Below, one piece after another: positions 35,579 through 44,328 of a stretch of DNA of 64,000 bases. This stretch comes from Massilia agrisoli (GTDB taxonomy: Bacteria; Pseudomonadota; Gammaproteobacteria; Burkholderiales; Burkholderiaceae_D). Position 1 is the first letter of the stretch. Each line of letters starts with the position of its first letter. The stretch spans positions 62,001 to 126,000 of the forward strand of contig NZ_JAJHPV010000012.1 of the NCBI RefSeq assembly GCF_020831365.1. Reading direction: 5' to 3'. The notes under the pieces were generated by a model. That model ran no database searches. It saw only the letters and a program-made list of their open reading frames with translations, and was not told the DNA's origin. The position numbers and the translations under genes were made by a program.

Positions 35579-36475
35579 ATGCAAGTACCGCTTTCGATCC
35601 TGATCTACCGCCGCGTGCTCGCCAGGCCCGACCCGCTGTTCCCCGAACAGCTCGACGCGCTGCGGTTCGAGCAGCAGCTCCGGCTGGTGACGCGCTGGTT
35701 CCGCGTGCTGCCCCTGTCCGACGCGGTGCGCCGCCTGCGCGAGCGCACCCTGCCTGGCGGCGCCGCCTGCATCGCCTTCGAGAACGGCTATGCCGACAAT
35801 GCCTCGGTGGCGCTGCCGATCCTGCAGCGCCACCGCGTGCCGGCCACCTTTTTCGTCGCCAGCGGCTTCCTCGACGGCGGCTGCATGTGGAAGGACGCGG
35901 TCATCGACGTGGTGCGCAGCGCCACCGGCGACCGCCTGAACCTGACGTCCAGCGGCTTCGCCACCTACGACCTCGGTTGCCCGGTGCGGCGGCGCGCCGT
36001 CATCGACATGCTGATCGATACGCTGGGCCGCCTGCCGCACGGCGAGCGCCTGGAGCGCATCCGCAGCATGGCGCGCAGCTTCGCGCCAACCATGATGACC
36101 TCCGACGAGGTGCTGGCCCTGCACCGCTCCGGCATGGAGATCGGCGCGCAGACGGTCAGCCACCCGGTGCTGACATCGATCTCGAACGCGGACGCGCGCG
36201 CCGAAATCGCCAACGGACGCGCGCGCCTGCAGGAGATCATCCAGGCGCCGGTGCGCCTGTTCGCCTACCCGAGCGGCAAGCCGGGCCAGGACTTCGAAAT
36301 GCGCCACGTGCACATGCTGCGCAGCCAGGGCTTTGACGCCGCGGTCACCAGCGCAAGCGGCGCCGCGCGCCACGACACCGACCCGATGCTGCTGCCGCGC
36401 TTCACGCCGCCGGAACGTGGCGCGCCCGGCCTGCTGCTGCGCATGGCCTGCAACTTGGTCAGGACGCCGGCTTGA
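35579..36475 (+). CDS. Polysaccharide-deacetylase-like protein with degenerate active site
   Basis: 298 residues with a clear NodB-type fold (AACIAFENGYADNASVALPI, HRVPATFFVASGFLDGG, LFAYPSGKPGQDF). The active-site residues are altered: the family FDDG motif is FENG (Glu68, Asn69) and HTxxH is Q191-TVS-H195, so two of the three metal ligands are lost. Catalysis is therefore doubtful; it may be a binding or regulatory paralogue. Start at the ATG preceding QVPLSILIYRRVL, which begins the fold; longer readings add low-quality sequence. Its end overlaps the convergent methyltransferase gene by 17 bases. Confidence 0.8.
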   Translation: MQVPLSILIYRRVLARPDPLFPEQLDALRFEQQLRLVTRWFRVLPLSDAVRRLRERTLPGGAACIAFENGYADNASVALPILQRHRVPATFFVASGFLDGGCMWKDAVIDVVRSATGDRLNLTSSGFATYDLGCPVRRRAVIDMLIDTLGRLPHGERLERIRSMARSFAPTMMTSDEVLALHRSGMEIGAQTVSHPVLTSISNADARAEIANGRARLQEIIQAPVRLFAYPSGKPGQDFEMRHVHMLRSQGFDAAVTSASGAARHDTDPMLLPRFTPPERGAPGLLLRMACNLVRTPA

Positions 36476-37256
36476 TCGCCAGCAGGGTAGTGTTCGGGGT
36501 GGCCACATGGGCGCAGAAGCGCAGCGGCGGCAGCGCCCGCAGCAGCCGCAATGCGGCCCGAAGCGCCGGTCCGCGCGCGCTGGCGTCGAGCATGTCGAAG
36601 CGGTCAAGGCTGGTCATGCCGTGGCGCGCCAGGTGGTTGCGCAGGCCGTACCACGTGAACCAGTTGACCGCGGGCTGCAGCGCGTAGCCTGCCAGGTCGG
36701 GCCGGCTGGTGCAGGCCAGGTCCTCGTAGTGCCGCTTGACGAAGGCCGGATACCACGAATACAGCGGCAGCTTGAATTCGTCCTGCACCGGGCAAAGCAT
36801 GTTGCTGGTACTGAGGTAGAGCACGCCGCCCGGTTTGAGGATGCGGACGAATTCGGCCAGGCAGCCGCGCCAGTCGGCCACGTGTTCAATCAGCTCGGGC
36901 GCGATGCACAGGTCCATCGAGCGGTCGGGCCACGGAAGCGCGGTCGCCGACGCGACCTCGAAGCTGATCCCCAGCCCCGCTTCCCGGGCGCGCTTGCGGG
37001 CCAGCGCGATCAGCGCCTTGTTGATGTCGGCGCCATACACCTGGTGCCCGCGCCCCGCCCACAGCCGGCACTGGATGCCCGTGCCGCAGCCCACGTCGGC
37101 CACCTGCAGCGCCGCGCTGGTGCGGCCGGTAGCGCGCGCCAGCGCGGCCGCGATGACGCCCAGGCGATCCTGCGCGGCCTGGCGCGCGCCGCGCTCTTCG
37201 ACCAGCTGCGCCGGATCGCCGTCGCCGCCCTGGCGCCAGCCCGGCTCCCGTGTCAC
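36459..37256 (-). CDS. Class I SAM-dependent methyltransferase
   Basis: 265 residues. Motif I is VADVGCGTGIQCRLW, followed by the acidic VYGADINKALIA and motif IV region SMDLCIAPELIEHV. Start is the GTG at 37256, which overlaps the stop of the acyl-CoA ligase gene (GTGA). It probably methylates a sugar or lipid-linked intermediate of the exopolysaccharide; the substrate is not readable. The long upstream in-frame extension (to 37679) lies within the ligase gene and is not used. Confidence 0.82.
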   Translation of the reverse strand: MTREPGWRQGGDGDPAQLVEERGARQAAQDRLGVIAAALARATGRTSAALQVADVGCGTGIQCRLWAGRGHQVYGADINKALIALARKRAREAGLGISFEVASATALPWPDRSMDLCIAPELIEHVADWRGCLAEFVRILKPGGVLYLSTSNMLCPVQDEFKLPLYSWYPAFVKRHYEDLACTSRPDLAGYALQPAVNWFTWYGLRNHLARHGMTSLDRFDMLDASARGPALRAALRLLRALPPLRFCAHVATPNTTLLAIKPAS

Positions 37257-38830
37257 GGGACGACCTCGGCGAACAAATGCGCCAGTTCGTTTGCCAGCAT
37301 GCGCCGGTCGAACTTGCCGTTGGGGTTGCGCGGCAGCGGGCCCGGACGAATCTCCACCAGCGCCGGCTGCATGTACGAAGGCAGCCGCGCCTTGCAGGCC
37401 GCCAGCAGGGTTGCCGAATCCGGAATGCCGTCCTCGTTGGGGGTGGCCACCACCGCGACCGCCTGCCCGAGCACCGGGTGGGCCACGCCCAGCGCGACCG
37501 CTTCGCCCACCATCCCCGTCGCGTACAGCACGTCCTCGATCTCGGTGGGGCTGACGCGGTAGCCCGAGGTCTTGATCATCTCGTCGGTGCGGCAGATGAA
37601 GTACAGGTAGCCTTCCTCGTCCATCCGCACGGTGTCGCCGGACCAGACCGCCGCGTCGGGGCGCGGCTGGCCGGCGCACGGCGGCAGCGGCCGGAAGCGC
37701 CGCGCAGTCTGCACCGGATCGTTCCAGTAACCCAGCGACACCAGCGGGCCCCGGTGCACCAGTTCGCCCGGCTGGCCCGGCCCGCAGGCGCGCCCTTCAG
37801 GGTCGAGCACCAGCACCTCGGCGTTCGGGATCGCCTTGCCGATCGAGTCGGGCCGGCTGTCCACCTGCTCCGGCGCCAGGTAGGTGGAGCGGAAAGCCTC
37901 TGTCAGCCCGTACATCAGGTAGATGCGGGTGCGCGGCAGCGCCTCGCGCAACGTGGCCAGCGTGGGACGCGGCATGCAGCCACCGGAACTGGTGATGTAG
38001 CGCAGCTGGTGCCGGCCGCGCCAGTCGAGGTTGGCCAGCTGGATCCACAGGGTGGGGACGGCGGCCAGCCCGGTGATGCGCTCGCGGTCGATCATCTCTG
38101 GTATGTCGCGCGTGAGCACATGGTTCATCAACACCACCGAAGCGCCGCTGGCGAACGCGGTGGTCAGCTGGCTCATGCCGTAGTCGAAACTGAGCGGCAG
38201 CACGGCCAGGATGCGGTCGGCCGGGCTGTTGCCAAGGTAGCGCGCGACGCTGTCCGCGCCGGCCACCAGGTTACGGTGCGACAGCACCACGCCTTTCGGC
38301 GGCCCGCTGCTGCCGGAGGTGTAGAGCAGCGCGGCCATGTCGGTCTCGATGCAGCGGTGCAGCGCGGCGCCGCCGCCGTGCGCCAGGCATTCGCGCCAGG
38401 CGGTGACCGCCAGCCCTTTGTGGCGCGGCGCTTCGGGGTCGGCGACAACGACGTGGCGCAGTTCGGGGCACTCGTCCAGGATGCCGGTAAGGCCATCGAG
38501 GCGGGCGCGCGTGGTCACCAGCAGGCGCGCGCTGCTGTCGCGCAGCACATGCGCCACCTGGGCGGGCTTCAGCAGCGGGTTCACGGGCACGAACACCAGG
38601 CCCGCCTCGGCGGCGCCAAACATCGCCACCACCGCCTCGTGGCGCTTCTCGATGTAGATCGCCACCCGGTCGAAACGCTCCAGCCCGAGCGCGGCAAACC
38701 CGTGGGCTGCCGCCGCCACGCGCTCGGCCAGTTCGCGGTAAGTGAGGCGCAGCCCGCCGTCGACCAATGCCTCGGCGAGCGGGCGGCGGTCCGCGCTCTC
38801 CCCGATCAGTTCATGAATCAGTTCAGCCAT
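37253..38830 (-). CDS. Acyl-CoA ligase (AMP-forming), exosortase A-associated
   Basis: 525 residues of the ANL superfamily: P-loop LLYTSGSSGPPKGVVLSH, A5-type YGLTEAFRST, hinge RTDEMIKTSGYRVSP and catalytic Lys in NPNGKFDRR. It activates a carboxylic acid to acyl-AMP and transfers it to CoA or a carrier. The enzyme is a regular member of XrtA loci (with hydrolases 1 and 2, as here, divergently). It is co-transcribed with the methyltransferase. The ATG has AGGAG seven bases upstream. Confidence 0.88.
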   Translation of the reverse strand: MAELIHELIGESADRRPLAEALVDGGLRLTYRELAERVAAAAHGFAALGLERFDRVAIYIEKRHEAVVAMFGAAEAGLVFVPVNPLLKPAQVAHVLRDSSARLLVTTRARLDGLTGILDECPELRHVVVADPEAPRHKGLAVTAWRECLAHGGGAALHRCIETDMAALLYTSGSSGPPKGVVLSHRNLVAGADSVARYLGNSPADRILAVLPLSFDYGMSQLTTAFASGASVVLMNHVLTRDIPEMIDRERITGLAAVPTLWIQLANLDWRGRHQLRYITSSGGCMPRPTLATLREALPRTRIYLMYGLTEAFRSTYLAPEQVDSRPDSIGKAIPNAEVLVLDPEGRACGPGQPGELVHRGPLVSLGYWNDPVQTARRFRPLPPCAGQPRPDAAVWSGDTVRMDEEGYLYFICRTDEMIKTSGYRVSPTEIEDVLYATGMVGEAVALGVAHPVLGQAVAVVATPNEDGIPDSATLLAACKARLPSYMQPALVEIRPGPLPRNPNGKFDRRMLANELAHLFAEVVP

Positions 38831-38887
38831 GTCGTCTCCTCTATGGGCGCCACCAACCCATCATTGTGAAAATTTGCACTGGCCTTA

Positions 38888-38901
38888 TTGATCAACGTCA
38901 A
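38888..38901. promoter_or_regulatory. CRP/FNR-type half-palindrome, possible FNR/Anr site
   Basis: TTGATCAACGTCAA differs from the FNR consensus TTGATNNNNATCAA at one position. It lies 58 bases upstream of the ligase start in the 297-base divergent region between the ligase and hydrolase 2. Two similar TTTGCAC words flank it (38873 and 38904). No clear promoter elements pair with it, so it may be chance. Confidence 0.25.
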
Positions 38902-39127
38902 CTTTTGCACGCTCCGCATGAGCTTGTGCGCACTCAAGATGAGCCGCTTTTCAGGGGTGTCTAATGAATCAGGGGTAGAAGGCGAAACAACGCTTTCCGC
39001 AACGCAATTAACGTGGAGCCGCCATGCGACCAACCGACAACGTCATGCATCTCGTTCGCACCTGGCCCGGGCTGGCGGCAGCCTCTCATGCGCGGCGTGC
39101 GACAGATGTGCAAGAGAGGCCAGACCC

Positions 39128-39973
39128 ATGAACGCCCCGCTGGTGTCCACCCCGCGCGTGGAAGCGTTTTTCTTCGATGCCGATCCCGGCACCCGATTCA
39201 GCCTGTACCACGCGCCCGACCCCCATCGCCCCGAACGCGGCGCCATCCTGTATGTCCACCCGTTCGCCGAAGAACTCAACCGCACGCGCCGCATGGCGCT
39301 GCTGCAGGCGCGCCGCTTTGCCGCGCTGGGCTATGCCGTGTTCCAGATCGACCTGTTCGGCTGCGGCGACAGCTGCGGCGACTTTTCCGCGGCGCGCTGG
39401 GACATCTGGAAGCGCGACCTCGGCGTGGCGCTCGAGTGGCTGCGCGGACGCAGCGCCGGCCCGGTCCAGCTGTGGGGCCTGCGCCTGGGCGGCCTGCTGG
39501 CCCTCGATTTCGCCAGCAGCACGCCGGTCGACGGCATCATCCTGTGGCAGCCCTTCATGCAGGGACGCAGCTGCATCAACCACTTCCTGCGCGAGCAGCT
39601 GATCGCACAGGGCGACAATCCCCCACCCGGCTCGCCGCGCAGCACGGCCGCCCTGCGCGCCTACCTTGCGGCCCATGGCAGCATCGAAGTCGGGGGCTAT
39701 GCGCTGGCGCGCGAACTGGCGCAGGCCGTCGACGCCTGCGACGCCGTCGCGCTGGCCGTGCCGCCTTGCCCGATCCACTGGTTCGCCAGCGGCGCGCCCG
39801 CGCCGACGCGGCTGGCCGCCAGCGCCGCGCGGCTGACCCGCCGCTGGGGCGAGCGCGGCGCGACGGTCCAATTCCATGCGGTCGACGGGGTGCCGTTCTG
39901 GAACCCGATCGAGGAAGCCGAGTGCCCCGCCCTGCTGGCGGCCACCAGCGCCGTGTTCGGGGCCGAGCCATGA
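39128..39973 (+). CDS. Exosortase A-associated hydrolase 2 (alpha/beta hydrolase fold)
   Basis: 281 residues. An alpha/beta-hydrolase core with GAILYVHPFAEELNRTRRM, FQIDLFGCGDSCGDF and the elbow WGLRLGGLLALDF. The nucleophile position carries Arg, which is usual for this XrtA-associated group, so its activity is unclear by family. It belongs to the polysaccharide locus with hydrolase 1, whose ATG overlaps its stop (ATGA). The ATG at 39128 begins the conserved core; the upstream reading from 38888 covers the divergent control region. Confidence 0.85.
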   Translation: MNAPLVSTPRVEAFFFDADPGTRFSLYHAPDPHRPERGAILYVHPFAEELNRTRRMALLQARRFAALGYAVFQIDLFGCGDSCGDFSAARWDIWKRDLGVALEWLRGRSAGPVQLWGLRLGGLLALDFASSTPVDGIILWQPFMQGRSCINHFLREQLIAQGDNPPPGSPRSTAALRAYLAAHGSIEVGGYALARELAQAVDACDAVALAVPPCPIHWFASGAPAPTRLAASAARLTRRWGERGATVQFHAVDGVPFWNPIEEAECPALLAATSAVFGAEP

Positions 39974-40767
39974 AATTCGACCAGCGCGCGCTGCGCTTTT
40001 GCTGCGCCGGCAGCTGCCTGGTCGGCATCATCGACGTGCCGGAACGCCCGATCGAGCGCGGCCTGCTGGTCATCACCGACGCCGCCCAGTACCGGGTTGG
40101 CGGCCACCGCCAGTTCGCGCTGCTGTCACGCACGCTGGCTGGCCGCGGCATCCCCGTCATGCGCTTCGACCACCGCGGCTGCGGCGACAGCGAGGGCGAA
40201 CCGCGCCGCTGCGACAGCATCGATGAAGACATCCGCGCGGCGATCGCCGAGTTCTTCATGCAGATGCCCGACATGAAGGAAATCGTTATCTGGGGCCTTG
40301 GCGAGGCCGCCACCGCGGCTGCGCTTTACGCCCATGCCGACCAGCGCGTTCGCGGCCTGATCCTGCTCAATCCGCGCATCGAGGCGCCGGCGCCTGCGAT
40401 CCGCCCCGCGCGCCAGTATTATCTTGGCCGGCTTGGCGAACTCGGATTCTGGAAAAAGGTCGCCACCGGCAATGTCGATTTCGCCGCCAGCGCGGCCGCG
40501 CTGCGCCAGCACCTGCGCGAGGCGGCCGCCGATCATACCGTGGCGCTGCCGCAGCGCGTCCTGGCCGGGCTGTCCTGCTTCGACGGGCAGCTGCTGGTGA
40601 TCATGGGTGGCGCCGACGACAGCGCGCGCGAGTTCGACCAGCTGATCGGCAAGCACGAGCTCAAGTGCCGGCGCGTCGAGATCCCGCTCGCCAACCACAC
40701 CTTCGCCAGCCGTGAATGGCGCGATGAAGTCGCGCAGGTCGCCGCGCACTGGATTGTCGTATGGTAG
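39970..40767 (+). CDS. Exosortase A-associated hydrolase 1, nucleophile elbow altered
   Basis: 265 residues, alpha/beta-hydrolase fold. Conserved XrtA-type segments are GLLVITDAAQYRVGGHRQFA and FDHRGCGDSEGE. The nucleophile elbow reads GLGEA (residues 109-113), with no Ser, Cys or Asp, so a normal esterase mechanism is not possible; in other members I recall a GLCDA-like elbow. Coupled to hydrolase 2 by a four-base overlap. Function in the pathway is unknown. Confidence 0.82.
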   Translation: MKFDQRALRFCCAGSCLVGIIDVPERPIERGLLVITDAAQYRVGGHRQFALLSRTLAGRGIPVMRFDHRGCGDSEGEPRRCDSIDEDIRAAIAEFFMQMPDMKEIVIWGLGEAATAAALYAHADQRVRGLILLNPRIEAPAPAIRPARQYYLGRLGELGFWKKVATGNVDFAASAAALRQHLREAAADHTVALPQRVLAGLSCFDGQLLVIMGGADDSAREFDQLIGKHELKCRRVEIPLANHTFASREWRDEVAQVAAHWIVVW

Positions 40768-40774
40768 GCCCCAC

Positions 40775-41371
40775 ATGATCGACGCCATCCTGCTGCTGGC
40801 CGTACTGGGCGCGCCAGACTGCGGCGAGATCAGGCAGTACGCCATCGGCGGCGACTACACCAGTGCGAAGGACCGCCGCAACCTTGCGCTGGTCGAAGCC
40901 TTCCACTTCACCCCCGACATCGAAGCGATCCGGCGCACTGCGATCCGGCCCGGTGAAAACATCGCCACCACCCTGGAACACTATCCCAACCACCACCGCG
41001 CGCTGGCGGCAATGGCACGGCTGGGGCAGCGCGAGGCGGCCGCAAAGGTCAACGGTGCGGCGTACACGGTTGACTGCTACTTCGAGCGCGCGATGCGTTA
41101 CCGGCCGGACGACGCCAAGGTAAGGGTGGTGTTCTCCAGCCACCTGCTCGAGACCGGCCGCGCCGACGCCGCCCTGCTCCAGATGCGCGAAGCGGTGCGC
41201 ATCGATCCGCTCGACCCGGCCTCGCATTACAACCTCGGCATACTGCTGGTGATGCGCGGGGATTTCGCCGAAGCGAAGCTGCATGCGCGCCAGGCCTACG
41301 AGCGCGGCTTCCCGCTGCCCGCCCTGAAGAACAAGCTGCTTGAAGCGGGCCACTGGAAGGATGGCGACTAA
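40775..41371 (+). CDS. TPR-containing protein of the XrtA locus
   Basis: 198 residues. The N-terminus (MIDAILLLAVLGAPDC) may be a short signal or TM segment. Tetratricopeptide-like helices follow, clearest at ADAALLQMREAVRIDPLDPA followed by HYNLGILLVMRGDFAEA. It starts seven bases after hydrolase 1 and ends four bases into the convergent prsR gene. A scaffold role for the export complex is plausible but unsupported by a specific motif. Confidence 0.72.
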   Translation: MIDAILLLAVLGAPDCGEIRQYAIGGDYTSAKDRRNLALVEAFHFTPDIEAIRRTAIRPGENIATTLEHYPNHHRALAAMARLGQREAAAKVNGAAYTVDCYFERAMRYRPDDAKVRVVFSSHLLETGRADAALLQMREAVRIDPLDPASHYNLGILLVMRGDFAEAKLHARQAYERGFPLPALKNKLLEAGHWKDGD

Positions 41372-42726
41372 GGCACCTGCGCCTTGACGCCGTGGTGGTG
41401 CATCAGGTCATACAAGGTCGGGCGGCTGACGCCGAGCAGGTGGGCCGCCTTGACGATATTGCCGCCCGAGCGCGCCAGCGCCATCACCATCACCTTGTAC
41501 TCGGCTGCATCGCGCACCTCGCGCAGGTTGATGGCCGCGTCCGCGTTCTCCTTCACCGGCAGGCCAAGGTCTTCGGCGCTGATCTGCGGGCCATCGGACA
41601 TGATCACCGAGCGCTTGATGCAGTTCTCCAGCTCGCGCACGTTGCCGGGCCACTGGTAGTCTTCGATCGCCGCCAGCGCCGCGTCGGAAAACGCCATCAT
41701 CGGGCGGCCCTCATGCTGGCAGAAGCGGTTCCTGAAATGGTGCGCCAGCAGCGCGGCGTCGCCGACCCGCGCGCGCAGCGGCGGTATCTCGAGCACGATC
41801 TCGCGCAGCCGGTACATCAGGTCCTCGCGGAAGCGGCCGTCGCGCACCATCGCGGCCAGGTCCTGGTGGGTGGCGCACACGACCCGGACATCGATCGGTA
41901 TCTCGTTCCTCCCGCCGATGCGCTCGATCACGCGCTCCTGCAGGAAACGCAGCAGCTTGGCCTGCAGCGGCAGCGCCATGTCGCCGATCTCGTCGAGGAA
42001 GAACGTGCCGCCGTTGGCCAGCTCGATCTTGCCCAGTGTTTGCTGGCCGGCGCCGGTGAAGGCGCCCTTTTCGTGCCCGAACAACTCGCTCTCGAGCAAG
42101 TCGGCGGGAATGGCGGCGCAATTGATGGCGACGAAGCGCCGTTCATGGCGGGCGCTCAGGCGATGCAGGCCGCGGGCGACCAGCTCTTTCCCGCTGCCCG
42201 ATTCGCCCAGCAGCATCACGGTCGCCGACGACGACGCCACCTTCTCGACGCCGCGGCACAGCTTGAGCATGCCAGGGTCGCGCGTGACGATGCCGGCCAG
42301 CGGCGACTCCGCCTCAATCTGCAGCATGCGCCGGTTCTCCTGTTGCATCTCATGCAGCTTGCACGCGCGCGCCACCACCAGCGCCAGGGTCGCGGGGCAG
42401 AACGGCTTCTGGTGGAAATCATAGGCGCCGAGCGACACCGCCTTCAGTGCATTGGCGCGCTGCTGGTTCCCCGACAAAATGATCACCTTGGTGTCCGGCG
42501 CCGCGGCCAGGATCTGCTGCAGCGTCGCCAGCCCTTCACTCGCCCCATCGGGGTCGGGCGGCAGGCCAAGGTCGAGCGTCACCACCGGCGGCAGGTGGCG
42601 GCGCAGCTGGGCCAGGGCCGTTTCGCCGTCGCCGGCGACGATGACCTCGTACTCGTCGAAATTCCAGCGCAACTGCTTTTGCAGGCCAGCGTCATCCTCG
42701 ACAACCAGCAGCTTGGTCTTGCCCAT
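41368..42726 (-). CDS. prsR: Sigma-54 response regulator PrsR (PEP-CTERM-box regulator)
   Basis: 452 residues in three domains: receiver (phospho-acceptor Asp in VVTLDLGLP), sigma-54 AAA+ activator (Walker [13 protein letters not shown], sigma-54 loop [14 protein letters not shown]) and a Fis-type helix-turn-helix ([18 protein letters not shown]). This is PrsR, which with the kinase PrsK and sigma-54 switches on PEP-CTERM genes. The kinase is not in the window. A matching sigma-54 promoter lies before the PEP-CTERM gene at 27415, and a weaker one before the gene upstream at 44266. Confidence 0.92.
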   Translation of the reverse strand: MGKTKLLVVEDDAGLQKQLRWNFDEYEVIVAGDGETALAQLRRHLPPVVTLDLGLPPDPDGASEGLATLQQILAAAPDTKVIILSGNQQRANALKAVSLGAYDFHQKPFCPATLALVVARACKLHEMQQENRRMLQIEAESPLAGIVTRDPGMLKLCRGVEKVASSSATVMLLGESGSGKELVARGLHRLSARHERRFVAINCAAIPADLLESELFGHEKGAFTGAGQQTLGKIELANGGTFFLDEIGDMALPLQAKLLRFLQERVIERIGGRNEIPIDVRVVCATHQDLAAMVRDGRFREDLMYRLREIVLEIPPLRARVGDAALLAHHFRNRFCQHEGRPMMAFSDAALAAIEDYQWPGNVRELENCIKRSVIMSDGPQISAEDLGLPVKENADAAINLREVRDAAEYKVMVMALARSGGNIVKAAHLLGVSRPTLYDLMHHHGVKAQVP

Positions 42727-42759
42727 CGGCGTCCTCCGTCAACATCAAGTGTCGCGTTC

Positions 42760-44151
42760 CTAGCGGCTGCCTTTGCCGAACAGGACCACCTGTACGGTAT
42801 CGATCAGGATCAGCAGGTCGAGGAACAGGCTGTTGTTCTTCACGTAGTACAGGTCGTACTGCAGCTTTTCGATGGCGTCTTCCACCGACGCGCCGTATTG
42901 GTAGCGCACTTGCGCCAGGCCCGTGATACCGGGCTTGATGCTGTGCCTGACCCCGTAATAGGCGATGTCGCGTTCGAGCTGGCGCACGAAATAGGCGCGC
43001 TCCGGCCGCGGGCCGACAAAGCTCATCTCGCCCCGGAAGACATTGAGCATCTGCGGCAGCTCGTCAACACGCAGCTTGCGGATGACACGGCCGACGCGCG
43101 TGATGCGCGGATCGTCCTTTGACGCCCAGGTAGGCGTTCCGCCCTGCTCCGCATCCGTGCGCATGCTGCGGAACTTGAGCACCTTGAAGATGCGGCCGTC
43201 GAGCCCGACCCGCTCCTGGCGGTAGAACACCGGCCCGCCGTCCTCCAGAAGAATGGCGGCCGCCGTCACCAGCATCACCGGCAGCGTCAGCGCGGTGATC
43301 AGGCCGCTGGCCACCAGGTCGAAGCTGCGCTTGGTTGCGGCGCGCACGAAACTCTGGTCGAATCCGCCGCCAAAAATCAGGTAGCTGGGCTGGAGCGAGT
43401 CCATGCGGATCTGGCAGGCCTCGCGCTCGAAGAAGGTGGCGGCGTCGATGACGCGCACGCCGCCCAGTGCGCATTCGAGCAGCTGGCGCACCGGGAAGGC
43501 GCTGCTGCGGCGGTTGGCCACGGTGACCACGATCTCGCTTGCTTCGTATTTGCGCGCCATCGCCAGCAGCGACTCGCCCATCGGCAGCAGGGAGGAGTCA
43601 GGGACGCAGCTTTCTTCGCCCTTGACGGGCACGCAGCCGATGACGTGGAACTGATGAAAGCCGAACTTGTTCGACGCCAGCGCGATGCATTCGTGTGCGA
43701 GCTGGCCGCCGCCGACAAACAGCAGGCGCGCCTCCAGCAGCGCCGACTCGGCCGACTTGAACACCACCAGGCGCGTGATCACCACGCCGGTCGCGCCGAT
43801 GGCAAAAATCAGGATGCTGATGCCGCGGCCGAAATACAGGTCGGGCCGCACCGCGATCAGGGCCGACAGCAGCGCAAACCCGAGGCCGAAGGAAGGCATG
43901 ATGCGGATCAGCGTGGTGCGCAGGCCCTCGCGCGTGCTGTGCTGGTACATGCCCAGCGCGCTCATGCTGAAAATGATGACCAGCGCGAAGGTGAGCGACG
44001 ACAGGTACAGGTTATCGGCCCGGAAGTGGCCACGGCCGTCGGAGAACCACAAGGCGGACGCCACGCTGGCCGACGCCAGCAACATCAGCAGCTCGAGGAG
44101 CAGCAGGATGAATGCCATCTTGGAAACGTAGTGATTGAAGATCCGTATCAC
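42760..44151 (-). CDS. XrtA-system undecaprenyl-phosphate sugar transferase (TIGR03013 type)
   Basis: 463 residues. Four to five N-terminal TM helices, a Rossmann-like middle domain, then a bacterial sugar-transferase domain: KRSFDLVASGLITALTLPV, VFYRQERVGLDGRIFKVLKF and KPGITGLAQVRYQYG. It starts the repeat unit by moving a sugar phosphate onto undecaprenyl phosphate. The GTG at 44151 has GGGAG at the right distance and begins with VIRIFNHYVSK, typical for the family; the longer reading to 44313 is not supported. Confidence 0.9.
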   Translation of the reverse strand: MIRIFNHYVSKMAFILLLLELLMLLASASVASALWFSDGRGHFRADNLYLSSLTFALVIIFSMSALGMYQHSTREGLRTTLIRIMPSFGLGFALLSALIAVRPDLYFGRGISILIFAIGATGVVITRLVVFKSAESALLEARLLFVGGGQLAHECIALASNKFGFHQFHVIGCVPVKGEESCVPDSSLLPMGESLLAMARKYEASEIVVTVANRRSSAFPVRQLLECALGGVRVIDAATFFEREACQIRMDSLQPSYLIFGGGFDQSFVRAATKRSFDLVASGLITALTLPVMLVTAAAILLEDGGPVFYRQERVGLDGRIFKVLKFRSMRTDAEQGGTPTWASKDDPRITRVGRVIRKLRVDELPQMLNVFRGEMSFVGPRPERAYFVRQLERDIAYYGVRHSIKPGITGLAQVRYQYGASVEDAIEKLQYDLYYVKNNSLFLDLLILIDTVQVVLFGKGSR

Positions 44152-44265
44152 AGCTTCTCCCGGCAAATGGAAGGCGCCCGCCATGCGGCAGCAGGCATTT
44201 CTATCATTGCCGAATCTTGCCTTTAGTGCATTGACTATGGACAAGCACGGCCGGACCATGCAGGG

Positions 44266-44281
44266 AGCGAGGCAAGCGCCA
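44266..44281 (-). promoter_or_regulatory. Candidate sigma-54 promoter of the sugar-transferase gene
   Basis: On the minus strand TGGCGC-TTGCC-TCGCT has the invariant GG and GC ten bases apart and two mismatches to TGGCAC-N5-TTGCT. It lies 115 bases upstream of the GTG start. Confidence 0.35.
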
Positions 44282-44328
44282 GGTAAATGGACTATAGTGA
44301 TGCTTCTGTACAAAACCTAAACACTGTC

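Noticed and set aside
39128-39973. Hydrolase 2 as catalytically dead because of Arg at the elbow
   Set aside because: The WGLRLG elbow is, as far as I recall, the norm for this XrtA-associated family, so it is not unusual for this copy.
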